64,000 bases of DNA from an uncultured Pseudomonadota bacterium. GTDB taxonomy: Bacteria > Myxococcota_A > UBA796 > CAJQPC01. Numbering within the stretch: position 1 is the first letter of the stretch; each line of letters opens with the position of its first letter. The position numbers were made by a program, and so were the translations under genes. The DNA lies in contig CAJXRZ010000004.1 in NCBI GenBank assembly GCA_913060515.1, positions 99,206 to 163,205 on the forward strand. Direction: 5' to 3'. The notes under the pieces are model-generated. The model saw only the letters and a program-made list of their open reading frames with translations, ran no database searches and was not told the DNA's origin. Shown piece by piece: positions 1-8,695 of the stretch.

Positions 1-650
1 TCCTGTGGAAGGACCTTGACGGTGTTCAGCATGACGCTGTGACCGTCTCCGCAGTACTCGGTGCAGAAGATGTGGTGCTCACCGGGCTCTGGGGCGTTGA
101 ACCAAACCACGGTGTAGCGGCCGGGAACCACGTCCTTCTTGACTCGGAAGTCCGGGACGAAGAAGGAGTGAAGCACGTCCTTGGAGGACATGGTCAAGCG
201 CACGTTGGTGTCCGCTGGGACCACCAACTCGCTCGCCTCGATGCCCTCGGAGGGGTACTCGAATGCCCAGGACCACTTCTGAGCCACGACGCGAACGTCG
301 TAGGAATCAGCCGGGGGAATGACAGATTCCACGTAAACGCGGAAACCGGTCACAAACATGACGACCGACAGGATCAGCGGCACCACGGCCCAGACCAACT
401 CGAGGCTGTGTGAGCCCTTGTTCGAGCTCGTCTTCTCGCCTTCCTTCTTCTGCTTGTACTTGAAAGCGAAGAAGATCACCGCGCCCATCATGAGCACGAA
501 GAAGGCGATGTCCACCCAGTAGATGAAGTAGAAAACCTTGTCCACGTCGGGAGCCAAAGTGGAGGCTTGAGGCGGCATCCAGAAGGTCTTGCCTTGGCCT
601 GCTGCGGCCTCACCCAAACCCAATAGTGGGAGAAGGAGGGAGGGGATCAT
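1..650 (-). CDS. coxB: Cytochrome c oxidase subunit II (partial, C-terminus beyond window edge)
   Basis: Subunit II of an aa3-type terminal oxidase; it takes electrons from cytochrome c through the binuclear CuA centre on the periplasmic side. The visible 216 residues hold an N-terminal signal-like segment, two membrane helices (about 38-65 and 83-107) and the cupredoxin domain. All CuA ligands are visible: H161, C196, E198, C200, H204 and M207 (motif CTEYCGDGH at 196-204). The ATG at 650-648 overlaps the stop of the SCO gene by 4 bases (ATGA), so the two are translationally coupled. The gene runs off the left edge; coxA/coxC would be expected next but are not in the window. Confidence 0.95.
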   Translation of the reverse strand, partial: MIPSLLLPLLGLGEAAAGQGKTFWMPPQASTLAPDVDKVFYFIYWVDIAFFVLMMGAVIFFAFKYKQKKEGEKTSSNKGSHSLELVWAVVPLILSVVMFVTGFRVYVESVIPPADSYDVRVVAQKWSWAFEYPSEGIEASELVVPADTNVRLTMSSKDVLHSFFVPDFRVKKDVVPGRYTVVWFNAPEPGEHHIFCTEYCGDGHSVMLNTVKVLPQ

Positions 651-1477
651 GCGCTTGCACTCCTGTTTTGTCCTGAGCTCTTCTCGCGTCGCCACATCAC
701 TGCGCCGAGTCCACCCATCGCCAGCAATGTGGCGATTCCTCCAAGGCGCATGACGCCCAAGGCTGCGGGGGTGTACTCGCCTGTGCTGTCGTCGTAGCGA
801 AAGCAGCTTAGAACAAGCTTTTCAACCGGTGAACCCACCCGCCCTTCGCTGGCCTCCATCAAGGCAAACTTCAGGTCGCGGGGGGGATAAATGATTCCGT
901 AGAGATAGCGGGCAACGAAGCCCTGTGGGGCCAAGAAGGTCAGCACCGCTGGGTGCGCCCACTGGCCAGTGTTCTCGTCGTAGGCGTAGCCGTAGCCAAT
1001 GCTGTCCGCGAGGGCGCGCACATTGCTTTCGGTTCCCGTGAGGAAGTGCCACTCGACATCTGGGCCGCGGCCCAGCTCTTCCAGGTAGCTGAGGCGCTTT
1101 CCTGATGCGACGTCCGGCCCCTCGCTGGGGTCGATGCTGACCGTGACGATGCGAAACTCTTCGCCTGCGGTCCAGTCCAGCTCTTGCAGCCCTTGAAGAA
1201 GGCCGTTGAGCTGGGTGCTGCAGAGGGTCTCGCAGGTGTAGTAGTTCAGGGTCAGCAGGACGGGTTTTCCGTCCTGAAGGTAGTCCCCAAACTTCACGCT
1301 CTGGCCGTCTTGGTCGACGAAGCTCAGATCTGGGTCAACGTCGTTGCCCAGGCGCTCCGTGACCGTGCTGGCCGCGTATCCCTCGGGGGTCGCGCCAAGC
1401 TCCGCCATGGCGCTGCCACTCCACCCGGCGGATGCCAGGAGGAGGGTGCCCAGTGCGGTGGCGCGGCCAAAGTTCAT
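647..1477 (-). CDS. SCO1/SenC-family copper chaperone for cytochrome oxidase
   Basis: A thioredoxin-fold protein of the SCO/SenC family that delivers copper to the CuA site of subunit II. It has a signal-like N-terminus (residues 1-25), the copper-binding CxxxC pair at C82 and C86 (TCETLC) and a histidine in the expected distal position (H175, in QWAHPAVLTF). A hydrophobic helix near the C-terminus is followed by basic residues, so the protein is probably membrane anchored at that end, which is less usual than an N-terminal anchor. It overlaps coxB and the upstream small membrane protein gene by 4 bases each, which fits a role in building this oxidase. Confidence 0.9.
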   Translation of the reverse strand: MNFGRATALGTLLLASAGWSGSAMAELGATPEGYAASTVTERLGNDVDPDLSFVDQDGQSVKFGDYLQDGKPVLLTLNYYTCETLCSTQLNGLLQGLQELDWTAGEEFRIVTVSIDPSEGPDVASGKRLSYLEELGRGPDVEWHFLTGTESNVRALADSIGYGYAYDENTGQWAHPAVLTFLAPQGFVARYLYGIIYPPRDLKFALMEASEGRVGSPVEKLVLSCFRYDDSTGEYTPAALGVMRLGGIATLLAMGGLGAVMWRREKSSGQNRSASA

Positions 1478-1689
1478 CGAGGAACAGGTCCGTCGAGGCG
1501 CTCGGAGTAGCCCTTGGTCACGAGCTCTTCTCCGACGATGTGGTCGTAGTAGCCAACCGTGAAGGTCACCATGCCGATGACGACGACGGTGAGCACCGCA
1601 GCGATGACCAGCAGCATGTTGACGGGAATGTCGTCCGGCTCGTAGCCGGGGCCGATGTCACCCTGTACGGGGGCGTGCGAGTCGCTCAT
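1474..1689 (-). CDS. Small single-pass membrane protein in the cytochrome oxidase operon
   Basis: A 71-residue protein with a polar N-terminus, one membrane helix at about residues 24-46 and a short basic C-terminus. No family was recognised. Its stop overlaps the SCO start by 4 bases (ATGA at 1477-1474), so it belongs to the same transcript. By position it may be an accessory or assembly factor of the oxidase, but that is inference from context only. About 124 bases separate it from ctaB upstream. Confidence 0.7.
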   Translation of the reverse strand: MSDSHAPVQGDIGPGYEPDDIPVNMLLVIAAVLTVVVIGMVTFTVGYYDHIVGEELVTKGYSERLDGPVPR

Positions 1690-1813
1690 GGCGAATTCCT
1701 GCGCTGTGGGAAGGGCCGGCGGCGTTTTGCCGCAGGCTCGTCTCGGGGAAGATGGGTCTAATCGTTGAAGAGGGGGGGTTCAATGAGCCCGCAGGCCCTT
1801 GACACTCAAAGAG

Positions 1814-2704
1814 TCAAAGCACTGCGACATCTACCAGCATGAAGGCGAAGAGCCCCATCAAGTAGAGGTTCGAAGCCATGAAGAAACTGCGATCCACCGC
1901 GTGATCCTGGGCCCGCAGAACGCCGATGCAGCGCCAAGTAAACCACAGGCCCAATGCCACGGCCGAGGCCCCGTAGAGCCAGCCCATGTAGCCGACTGCA
2001 ACGGGTGCCAAGCTGATGGGAACCAGGAGCAGGGTGTAGGCCAGCATGCGCCATCGGGTGGGCTGGTCGCCCACAACGTTGGGCATCATGGGAATGCCTG
2101 CGGAGGCGTACTCCTCCTTGCGGAAGAGCGCGATGGCCCAGAAGTGCGGTGGGGTCCAGAAGAAGATGATCAGGAAGAGCATCAAGCTGCCCCAGCCGAT
2201 GCTTCCAGTCAGAGCGGCGTCGGCGATCAAGGGCGTGGTCGCCCCGGCTGCGCCGCCGATGACGATGTTCTGGGGGGTACGTGGCTTGAGCCACATGGTG
2301 TAGACCAGCACGTAGAAGGCGATGCTTCCTGCGCCGACCGCGGCGGCTACCCAGCCACCCGTGAGCCAGAGAACTGCGGTCGAGACGACGCTGAGCAGCA
2401 TGCCGTAGAAGGCCGCGTGGCCCGGTGCCATCTGGGCCACAGGGAGTGGGCGGCTCTGCGTTCTCGCCATCCGTGCGTCACTTTCGCGCTCCACGTACGC
2501 GTTCAGGACGGAGCAAGCCGCGCCGGCAAGGGCGGTCCCAAGGAGCACCCAGAGGGTCTTGGAGAGGCTTGGCAATCCGGTCTGGTTCATCGCGAACACA
2601 GGCAGGCCTGTGAACAACACCAGTGCCAGGACGCGTGGGCGCGTCATCTGGACGTACAGGTCCAAGACCTGTCGAGGGCTGCGTTTTATTACGGATGCGT
2701 TCAT
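1814..2704 (-). CDS. ctaB: Protoheme IX farnesyltransferase (heme O synthase)
   Basis: A UbiA-superfamily membrane prenyltransferase that adds a farnesyl group to heme B to make heme O, the precursor of heme A for the oxidase. At 296 residues it has the normal family length, with multiple membrane helices. The first acidic motif region is visible as NAYVERESDARMARTQSRPLP-like sequence around residues 67-86, with E where many homologues have D in the middle position. It starts 4 bases inside the end of ctaA (overlap 2701-2704), so heme O and heme A synthesis are coupled, as in many alpha- and delta-proteobacteria. Confidence 0.95.
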   Translation of the reverse strand: MNASVIKRSPRQVLDLYVQMTRPRVLALVLFTGLPVFAMNQTGLPSLSKTLWVLLGTALAGAACSVLNAYVERESDARMARTQSRPLPVAQMAPGHAAFYGMLLSVVSTAVLWLTGGWVAAAVGAGSIAFYVLVYTMWLKPRTPQNIVIGGAAGATTPLIADAALTGSIGWGSLMLFLIIFFWTPPHFWAIALFRKEEYASAGIPMMPNVVGDQPTRWRMLAYTLLLVPISLAPVAVGYMGWLYGASAVALGLWFTWRCIGVLRAQDHAVDRSFFMASNLYLMGLFAFMLVDVAVL

Positions 2705-3678
2705 GCGGTCTCACCCATGGAGGGCTGCGCGGGCACAGACTCTACACCACCCGCAGGGCGTTGCAGGTAGTCCTGAATCATCAGGCCCGTGGTCAGGCAG
2801 AGCATTGCTGCGACTGCGGAGTGGCCCGCGGTGACTTCGACGGGGAGCTGCCAGAGCACGTTGGCGACGCCCAAGGCGACTTGGACGAAGACCAGAGCCA
2901 AGGCGATGCGCGCCTTCTTGCCGAGGGTGTCGTGGTCCCAAGCCAGCACGGCGACGACCACGTAGGAAAGGGCGACCGTGTAGGCGGTGGTTCGGTGCAT
3001 CAGATGAAGGCCAACAGGCCCCTCCCACGTTGGAAACCACAGGTTGCCTACGCAGGCTGGCCAGTTCACACAAGCTAGACCGGCGTGCTGCGAAGACACC
3101 AGGCCTCCCAGCGCCATCTGCGCCACCAGCAAGGCAGCGGTCAGTGGAAGGAGGACCCGCAGAATGGGCTTGCGAATGGCTGGTCTGGGTTGGGGCGTGT
3201 ACCCCCGCCAGAGAAGCACAGCGAGCAGGCCGAAGGAGAGGGCCACGCTGTTGCCGACCAGGAGGTGACTGGTCACAGTCCAACTCGCGAGCAGCTGGAG
3301 GACGGTCAGGCCACCCAGAACGATCTGGACCAGAAGAACGAGCCAAGCGGCGATGAGCCACTTGCCGAGGAGCTTTCGGCCCGCCGCTGAGCTGGCTACC
3401 CAGATGCTCAGTCCCAAGAGAATCAGAGAGATGCTCCCGGCGAGAGCGCGATGGCCCCACTCGAAGAACACCCCGAAGTCCAGGGCCGGGACCAACTCGC
3501 CAAAGCAGAGTGGCCAGTCAGGACAGGCCAAGCCGGCCCCTTGGGCTCGAACAATCGCACCGAAGACGACCAGCAGGTAGGTCATCACCGTCAGCACAAT
3601 GAAGGACCAAGCCTGGGCGCGCAGCACTTTGGCAGATGGCCTGGGTGCGTTGCCTGTGTCGGTGGGGCTTCCGGACAT
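2701..3678 (-). CDS. ctaA: Heme A synthase (CtaA/COX15 family)
   Basis: Oxidises the C8 methyl of heme O to a formyl group, giving heme A. The 325-residue protein shows the two-fold repeat of four-helix bundles typical of the family. Conserved histidines are in EWGHRALAG (H76), a TSHLLVG segment, LHLMHRTTAY and TAGHS. Each half has an external-loop cysteine pair: C52/C58 (CPDWPLC) in the first and CVNWPAC in the second. The pair is a hallmark of the cysteine-containing CtaA types. The stop of purN lies 9 bases upstream of its start, so it may share a transcript with the purine genes. Confidence 0.94.
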   Translation of the reverse strand: MSGSPTDTGNAPRPSAKVLRAQAWSFIVLTVMTYLLVVFGAIVRAQGAGLACPDWPLCFGELVPALDFGVFFEWGHRALAGSISLILLGLSIWVASSAAGRKLLGKWLIAAWLVLLVQIVLGGLTVLQLLASWTVTSHLLVGNSVALSFGLLAVLLWRGYTPQPRPAIRKPILRVLLPLTAALLVAQMALGGLVSSQHAGLACVNWPACVGNLWFPTWEGPVGLHLMHRTTAYTVALSYVVVAVLAWDHDTLGKKARIALALVFVQVALGVANVLWQLPVEVTAGHSAVAAMLCLTTGLMIQDYLQRPAGGVESVPAQPSMGETA

Positions 3679-3687
3679 GCCCGCTGT

Positions 3688-4353
3688 CTATGCTCCCTGA
3701 GTGGGGTCGGCAAGCAGGGCCGGGTCGAGCAGCAGCAGTGCCTCTCCGTGGGCCAATTGCACCATTGCGGCGCCATCCTTCACTTGGAGGCGTCCCTCGG
3801 CGGCCATGCGCAGACACATTGGGTAGAGCTTGTGCTCCATAGTCAAGATTCGCGCGACCAAGTCGTCCCGTGTGTCCATCGGAGAGACGAAGGTCGCGGC
3901 TTGCGCAACAATCGGTCCGGTGTCTGTGCCAGAATCAACGAAATGTACGCTTGCGCCTGCGATTCTGACGCCCGATGCCAAGGCCTGACCTTGCCCATCC
4001 ATGCCAGGGAAGGACGGAAGAAGGGCTGGATGGATGTTGAGTACCCGCCACGGCCATTGGTCCAAGAAGGCGGGGCTCAGGATGCGCATGAAGCCGGCAC
4101 ATGCCACCCATTGGACCCCATGTTCCCCTAGGGTTTCGCTCAGCTTGGCCTCGAATGCGGCCCGGCTGCCCCACCCCCGATGGGGCACGTGGATGGCCGG
4201 AATCCCAGCCGCTCGTGCCCGCTCCAAGCCATAGGCCTCCTCCTTGTTGGAGATGACCACAGCGATGCGGGCAGGAAAGTCGCCTTGGCAGGCGTCAATG
4301 AGTGCCTGAAGGTTGGTGCCTGAGCCGCTGAGCAGGACGCCGACTTGAATCAC
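3688..4353 (-). CDS. purN: Phosphoribosylglycinamide formyltransferase 1
   Basis: Transfers a formyl group from 10-formyl-THF to GAR, the third step of purine synthesis. The 221-residue length fits the family. The N-terminal GSGTNLQAL phosphate-binding loop, the catalytic [12 protein letters not shown] segment (Asn and His) and the [11 protein letters not shown] segment with the catalytic Asp are all present. The start is GTG at 4353-4351 and overlaps the purM stop by 4 bases (GTGA). The adjacent purM product acts later in the same pathway. Confidence 0.96.
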   Translation of the reverse strand: MIQVGVLLSGSGTNLQALIDACQGDFPARIAVVISNKEEAYGLERARAAGIPAIHVPHRGWGSRAAFEAKLSETLGEHGVQWVACAGFMRILSPAFLDQWPWRVLNIHPALLPSFPGMDGQGQALASGVRIAGASVHFVDSGTDTGPIVAQAATFVSPMDTRDDLVARILTMEHKLYPMCLRMAAEGRLQVKDGAAMVQLAHGEALLLLDPALLADPTQGA

Positions 4354-5324
4354 TTGATGACCACGCCAGGGGTGCTGTTGACCACTCCGATGCGGGTGGC
4401 GCCGGGCAGCTCTACGCCCTCTGGGGCGACGCCGATGAGGCCTACTCCCATGTTGAAGGTCCGGTACAGCTCCCGTTCGCTCAGGCTGCCCTCTCGCTCC
4501 AGCAGCCCAAAGATTCCAGGAATCTCCCAGCTACCGCGCTCAATGGTCGCACCCAAGCCCTCTGGAAGGATCCGAGGAATGTTCTCGTAGAAGCCGCCGC
4601 CGGTCACGTGGACCCAGCCCCGTACCTGCTTGCGCAGCGCCAGCATCTCCTTCACGTAGATGCGGGTCGGTGTCAGCAAGACTTCCTTGAGGGGGCGGCC
4701 CAGGCCGTGGTCTGCCTCCCAGTCCAATGCGTCCACGATGTGCCGAACCAGGGAGAATCCGTTGCTGTGCAAGCCGGAGCTGGCAAAGCCCCAGAGCACA
4801 TCGCCCGCCTGGATGTTCTCGCCAGTGATGACCTCATCTCGCTCGACTGCGCCGACAGCGAAGCCGGCCAAGTCGTAGTGGCCCGGGCCATACATGCCGG
4901 GCATCTCAGCGGTCTCTCCACCGATCAGCGCACAGCCGGCCTGCCGGCAGCCTTCCGCGATGCCCTCGACGACCTGGACGGCCACCTCTGGGCTGAGCTT
5001 GCCGGTGGCGAAGTAGTCCAAGAAGAACAGGGGCTCGGCGCCGCTGACCGCGATGTCGTTGACGCACATCGCCACCAGGTCAATGCCGATGCTCTGATGT
5101 TGATTGAGCCGCTGAGCGACGAGCAGCTTGGTGCCGACCCCGTCGGTCCCGCTCACCAGCACAGGGTTCTCGTACTTGCCCAGGGCGAAGAGGCCGCCGA
5201 AGCCGCCCAGGCCCGTCAGAACCTCGGGTCGGAAGGTGCTCTTTACGGCCGGGCCGATGCCCTTGACCACGGCCTCCCCCGCGTCAATGTCCACTCCAGC
5301 TCGCTTGTATGCGTCGTCCGACAT
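4350..5324 (-). CDS. purM: Phosphoribosylformylglycinamidine cyclo-ligase (AIR synthetase)
   Basis: Closes the imidazole ring of FGAM to give AIR using ATP. The 324-residue protein opens with the characteristic [11 protein letters not shown] segment and carries [14 protein letters not shown] and [11 protein letters not shown], both diagnostic of PurM. A strong AGGAGG site lies just upstream of the ATG at 5324. It is the first gene of the leftward block that continues through purN into the heme A and oxidase genes. Confidence 0.97.
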   Translation of the reverse strand: MSDDAYKRAGVDIDAGEAVVKGIGPAVKSTFRPEVLTGLGGFGGLFALGKYENPVLVSGTDGVGTKLLVAQRLNQHQSIGIDLVAMCVNDIAVSGAEPLFFLDYFATGKLSPEVAVQVVEGIAEGCRQAGCALIGGETAEMPGMYGPGHYDLAGFAVGAVERDEVITGENIQAGDVLWGFASSGLHSNGFSLVRHIVDALDWEADHGLGRPLKEVLLTPTRIYVKEMLALRKQVRGWVHVTGGGFYENIPRILPEGLGATIERGSWEIPGIFGLLEREGSLSERELYRTFNMGVGLIGVAPEGVELPGATRIGVVNSTPGVVIK

Positions 5325-5409
5325 GAGGGCCTCCTGCTGGGGCTGCCTTATTCGGAGGGGCTGTGACGCAGAGAAACGGTCTGGCGACGCTTGGCCTGGA
5401 GTGGGCCCG

Positions 5410-5922
5410 CTACTCGGTGTCGCCGTCGCTTCCGTCCATCTTCGGTGTCACACCGCTTGCGACCATCGGCTCCGAGATCTCGCCAGAGGCGTCGACAATT
5501 CGGGCTGCGAAGTCGTAGGCCGTGTTGGCCTCGATGGCGCTTCCAACCTGCAAGTTGAGCGCAATCATGCCGCTCCCGCTCGCCTCGAAGCTTTCGCAAG
5601 CGCCGTCGGAGGCGATGGTCGCGGGGTACTCGTTGTCGGGGCTTCCGGAGGTGTCGATGTCCCCGTCGCCGTCCGCCTCCCACCACATCTCAAGCACCAC
5701 TTGATTCAGGTTTCCGTCGGCATCCGTGGCTTCGACCTGGAGCTGAATGGTCGGGAAATCGGTGCCGTCAAAGTCTACAATGCCACCGTTGCCAAGGGTA
5801 AAGCTTGTGATTTCGGGGTTGTTTCCCTCGCAAACTTCTGCGGTGTCATCGGTGCGCACAGGGGGCGCCTCGCTTCCGGTGTCGTCAGGGGTCGTGCAGG
5901 CCAGCAGGATCGTCCAGAGCAT
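5410..5922 (-). CDS. Putative lipoprotein of unknown function
   Basis: A predicted outer lipoprotein of 170 residues. The ATG at 5922-5920 has an AGGAGG-like site a few bases upstream, which favours it over the TTG one codon earlier. The signal peptide is only eight residues before the Cys (MLWTILLAC) and has no charged residue. After an Asp/Thr-rich linker there is one domain that reads like an Ig/cadherin-type beta fold ([19 protein letters not shown]), with acidic DGDGD stretches. No enzyme motif was seen. It stands alone, on the same strand as the pur genes and divergent from the hydrolase. Confidence 0.75.
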   Translation of the reverse strand: MLWTILLACTTPDDTGSEAPPVRTDDTAEVCEGNNPEITSFTLGNGGIVDFDGTDFPTIQLQVEATDADGNLNQVVLEMWWEADGDGDIDTSGSPDNEYPATIASDGACESFEASGSGMIALNLQVGSAIEANTAYDFAARIVDASGEISEPMVASGVTPKMDGSDGDTE

Positions 5923-5995
5923 CAAGCCCTCCTCGTCTTCTCAAGGTATCACCGCTCGGGCCTGATCGGGGTTAGCTGGCACATGCGAGGTCAGC

Positions 5996-6769
5996 ATGCC
6001 CCTTTCCGGCGCCCCCACCCGCTTCTATCGCTACCTTCGTGGCCAGCTTGGCTCGGTGCGCGAGGTTTACGGCCAGGGCAACAGCATTGTCCGGCGCGGT
6101 GACTTGGGTCAGAAGGAAGAGACCGTGCTGCTGCTGCACGGATTCATGCAGACCCGAGCGGTTTGGCAGGTCATGGAAGACCGCCTTCGCTACGACGGCT
6201 ATGGCGTGTTCAGCTTCGACTTGGGCGGCTTGTTCTACCGCTTCAACACCAAGCCGATCCCTGAGCTGGCCGAGACCATCCACGCCAAGCTCGAGGGCAT
6301 CTGTCAGCGCTACGGCTTGGAGAGCTTCCACATCGTGGGCCACAGCAAGGGCGGGCTCATCGCGCGTCACTACATCCAGAATCTGGGTGGTTCCCGTCGG
6401 GTGCGCAGCCTCACCACGCTCGGCTCTCCGCATCACGGCACGCCGACTGCGCTGCTGGGCGTTGCGCTCTTTGGTGGTGGCCTGATCTCGCGCAGCCCCT
6501 GGCAGATGCTGCCTGGCAGCAAGACCGTTCGCGCGCTGGCCGAGGACACGTTTCCTGGTCACGTGCCTTTCACCAGCATCTACAGCAAGAGTGACCTGGT
6601 CTGCCCTCACTGGAGCAGCAGGCTGAATCCCAGGGCAGGGGAGACCAGCATGCGCAACATCGAGGTCGAAGGCGTCGGGCACACCGCTCTGTGTCACGAC
6701 CCCGGCGTCTACATCAAGCTGCGCGGCTGCTTGGAAGAGAGCGCGCGGGTGTGGAAGGCGCGCCGCTGA
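5996..6769 (+). CDS. Alpha/beta hydrolase, lipase/esterase type
   Basis: A 257-residue alpha/beta-hydrolase. The nucleophile elbow is GHSKGG with Ser117, the oxyanion region is LLLHGF near residues 46-50, and Asp200 (SKSD) and His229 (GVGHTAL) are in place to complete the triad. The GSPHHGTP segment after the nucleophile is typical of lipases and triacylglycerol or PHB-type esterases. No signal peptide is evident, so it is probably cytoplasmic. A GAGG site sits 5 bases before the ATG. The substrate cannot be told from sequence. Confidence 0.85.
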   Translation: MPLSGAPTRFYRYLRGQLGSVREVYGQGNSIVRRGDLGQKEETVLLLHGFMQTRAVWQVMEDRLRYDGYGVFSFDLGGLFYRFNTKPIPELAETIHAKLEGICQRYGLESFHIVGHSKGGLIARHYIQNLGGSRRVRSLTTLGSPHHGTPTALLGVALFGGGLISRSPWQMLPGSKTVRALAEDTFPGHVPFTSIYSKSDLVCPHWSSRLNPRAGETSMRNIEVEGVGHTALCHDPGVYIKLRGCLEESARVWKARR

Positions 6770-6857
6770 GTTTTTGGCCCCCCTTCATCACGGGGGTCAG
6801 CGGGCAGTAGCCCGACTCTCTCCGAAGTGGGCCGCCTTAGGGCGCGAACACGAAAAA

Positions 6858-6881
6858 GCCCCCTCCCAGGTGGGAAGAGGC
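6858..6881 (-). terminator. Intrinsic terminator of the kinase/FGE gene (possibly bidirectional)
   Basis: Read on the minus strand this is an imperfect GC-rich stem (GCCTCTTCCCA pairing with TGGGAGGGGGC, 9 of 11 pairs) followed by TTTTT. It lies 27 bases past the stop of the minus-strand kinase gene. On the plus strand the same hairpin is followed by TCTTTT, so it may also stop transcripts from the convergent hydrolase gene. Confidence 0.65.
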
Positions 6882-6907
6882 TCTTTTGGTCGCAAGCAGC
6901 GGAAACC

Positions 6908-8536
6908 CTATGGGTTCTTGCAGCAGCGGAAGCTCATGGTGGCCTCGGCGTAGCCCTCGTCCTCGTCCACGCCGAAGGCGCAGCGGGTGCCGCGCTCGTA
7001 GTTGCCGCGCTGACCGCCCTTGACCAGCTTGCGGCTGGGCTTGGACTCCTTGGCGCTGGCGGTCCACTCGCGGAAGCCACCGCTCATGTCAAAGACGCCG
7101 TAGCCGCTCAGGCAGTTCTCGCGGTCGCCCACGCGGTAGGGCTCATCCATGGCCTCGCCACAGAATGAGCCATCGGGGGTATCGCCGTAGGAGTAGATGT
7201 AGTTCTCGGGTCCCTTGCAGGACTTCTCCCACTCATCTGCCGTGCACAGTCGCTTGCCGACTTCCTCGCAGGCCATCTGAGCGTCCTTCTGGGACACGTT
7301 GCCGACGGGCTGCTCACCCTTGCGGTTGGGGAACTCGTAGCGGTCGATGTAGTAGCTGGGGAGCTCGACCACGACGGCCAGCTTCTCAGAGGAGGAGGCC
7401 ATGGAGCCGTCCTCGTGGCGCAGGCGGCCCTTGATGAAGGTGCCCGCTGGGATCCAGACCATGTCCGGCTCCGCCTCGAGCATCTTCTTGACGATGGCCT
7501 CGTCCGGGAGGGGATTGGCCCGCTGCACTTCCTTTCGCAGCAGCTCATCCTGCACCAGGGAGTCCTGCTCTGGAGGTGGGGTCTCTCTCTGCGAGAAGTA
7601 CAATCCGACCAAGCCCAAGAGCGCGACACCGCCGGCGATGCCGAGCAGGATGTTGCGGTACGAGGTCTTCTTGGGTGCGTCCTGCATCTCCAAGTTGAAT
7701 GCCCGCTGAATGTCGCTGACCATGTCCCGAGGGGTGGGGTAGCGGTCGTTGGGGTCCGAGGACAACGCCAGCTCGATGACGGCGTCGATGTGCTCTGGCA
7801 GATCTTCGCGCACCTGGGTGGGCGAGAGGAAGGTTCCCTGGGGGACCTGTCCGCAGAGGAGCTCGTAGAGCATCACGCCGACGCTGTAGACGTCCGCTGT
7901 GGGGGTGCCGATGCTGGTAAAGCCGGCCAGCTCAGGGGCCAGGTAGGGGCTGTCCAGATCCTCGGAGTCGTAGCGGTCGCCGACGTTTCCGGCCGCGAGC
8001 ATGTCCACAACGCCAAGGTCCGTCACGCGCACGGTGCGCACCACGTTCTTGCCGCCGGGGCCGCTGCGCTGGGTGTGGATCAGCACGTTTTCGGGCTTGA
8101 TGTCCCGGTGGAAGATGCCGCCGTCATGTCCGACCTGGATGGCTTCCAGCACCTTGATCAGGATCTGGCAGGCGTCCTGAAGGGTAAAGGCCTGCCCACC
8201 TGCGACGTACTCATCCATCACCTGCCGCAAGGACTGGGACTTGAAGTACTCCTGGGTCAGGTAGAAGACGCCATCGTGCTCATTGATCTCGCCGTAGCGA
8301 ATCAAGGCCGGGTGGCGCACCTTCTTGGCCGTAGCAAAGGCCTCCCGGAAGTGCTCCATGGCGCCGTCGGGCGCGAGCATCTCCGGGTTGATGAACTTGA
8401 TGGTCACATGGCGACCACTGGCGATGTGTCGCGCCAGATAGGTGCTGCCAAAGACACCGTTGCCCAGGTGGTTTTCGACCTCGTACTTACGCGAGACCAC
8501 ATCACCACGTGCAAAAGTCAGACTTGAGTCCGCCAC
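6908..8536 (-). CDS. Ser/Thr protein kinase fused to a sulfatase-modifying-factor (FGE)-like domain
   Basis: A 542-residue membrane kinase. The kinase domain spans about residues 18-285, with glycine loop GNGVFG (25-30), Lys47, catalytic HRDIK (143-147) and an altered magnesium motif DLG (173-175) in place of DFG. One membrane helix follows at about 298-318. The outer part (about 355-542) reads as an FGE/SUMF1-type domain: it opens with MVWIPAGTF and contains the MSGGFREWT segment and several cysteines. Such domains can be catalytic or only ligand-binding; which applies here is not known. The start is GTG at 8536, and a hairpin terminator follows the stop. Confidence 0.88.
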   Translation of the reverse strand: MADSSLTFARGDVVSRKYEVENHLGNGVFGSTYLARHIASGRHVTIKFINPEMLAPDGAMEHFREAFATAKKVRHPALIRYGEINEHDGVFYLTQEYFKSQSLRQVMDEYVAGGQAFTLQDACQILIKVLEAIQVGHDGGIFHRDIKPENVLIHTQRSGPGGKNVVRTVRVTDLGVVDMLAAGNVGDRYDSEDLDSPYLAPELAGFTSIGTPTADVYSVGVMLYELLCGQVPQGTFLSPTQVREDLPEHIDAVIELALSSDPNDRYPTPRDMVSDIQRAFNLEMQDAPKKTSYRNILLGIAGGVALLGLVGLYFSQRETPPPEQDSLVQDELLRKEVQRANPLPDEAIVKKMLEAEPDMVWIPAGTFIKGRLRHEDGSMASSSEKLAVVVELPSYYIDRYEFPNRKGEQPVGNVSQKDAQMACEEVGKRLCTADEWEKSCKGPENYIYSYGDTPDGSFCGEAMDEPYRVGDRENCLSGYGVFDMSGGFREWTASAKESKPSRKLVKGGQRGNYERGTRCAFGVDEDEGYAEATMSFRCCKNP

Positions 8537-8569
8537 ACCATCTCCAGCTTCAGGCTGCCATTGTCCGCT

Positions 8570-8588
8570 TTGGACCCCAAAGGTCCAA
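8570..8588. promoter_or_regulatory. Inverted repeat upstream of the kinase/FGE gene
   Basis: A perfect 7-base inverted repeat (TTGGACC, 5-base spacer, GGTCCAA) lies 34 bases upstream of the GTG start of the minus-strand kinase gene. It could be an operator or a small hairpin in the leader. Nothing else supports a specific role. The rest of the 159-base gap holds a second imperfect hairpin near 8640-8682, just past the UbiB-type gene. Confidence 0.3.
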
Positions 8589-8695
8589 GCGCCACGGCTC
8601 TTACGGCATTCACCGCTTCAACGCATCGCCCGTCAGGCTACCACGTTGAGCCATTCTCTGACAAAGTTGGGTCAGCGTGGCCCGAGGGGAGTGCG

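Noticed and set aside
1789..1822. Partly palindromic TTGACACTCAAAGAGTCAA stretch at the end of ctaB as a terminator
   Set aside because: The pairing is imperfect with a small loop, it overlaps the stop codon and no T-run follows in either direction, so it was not listed.
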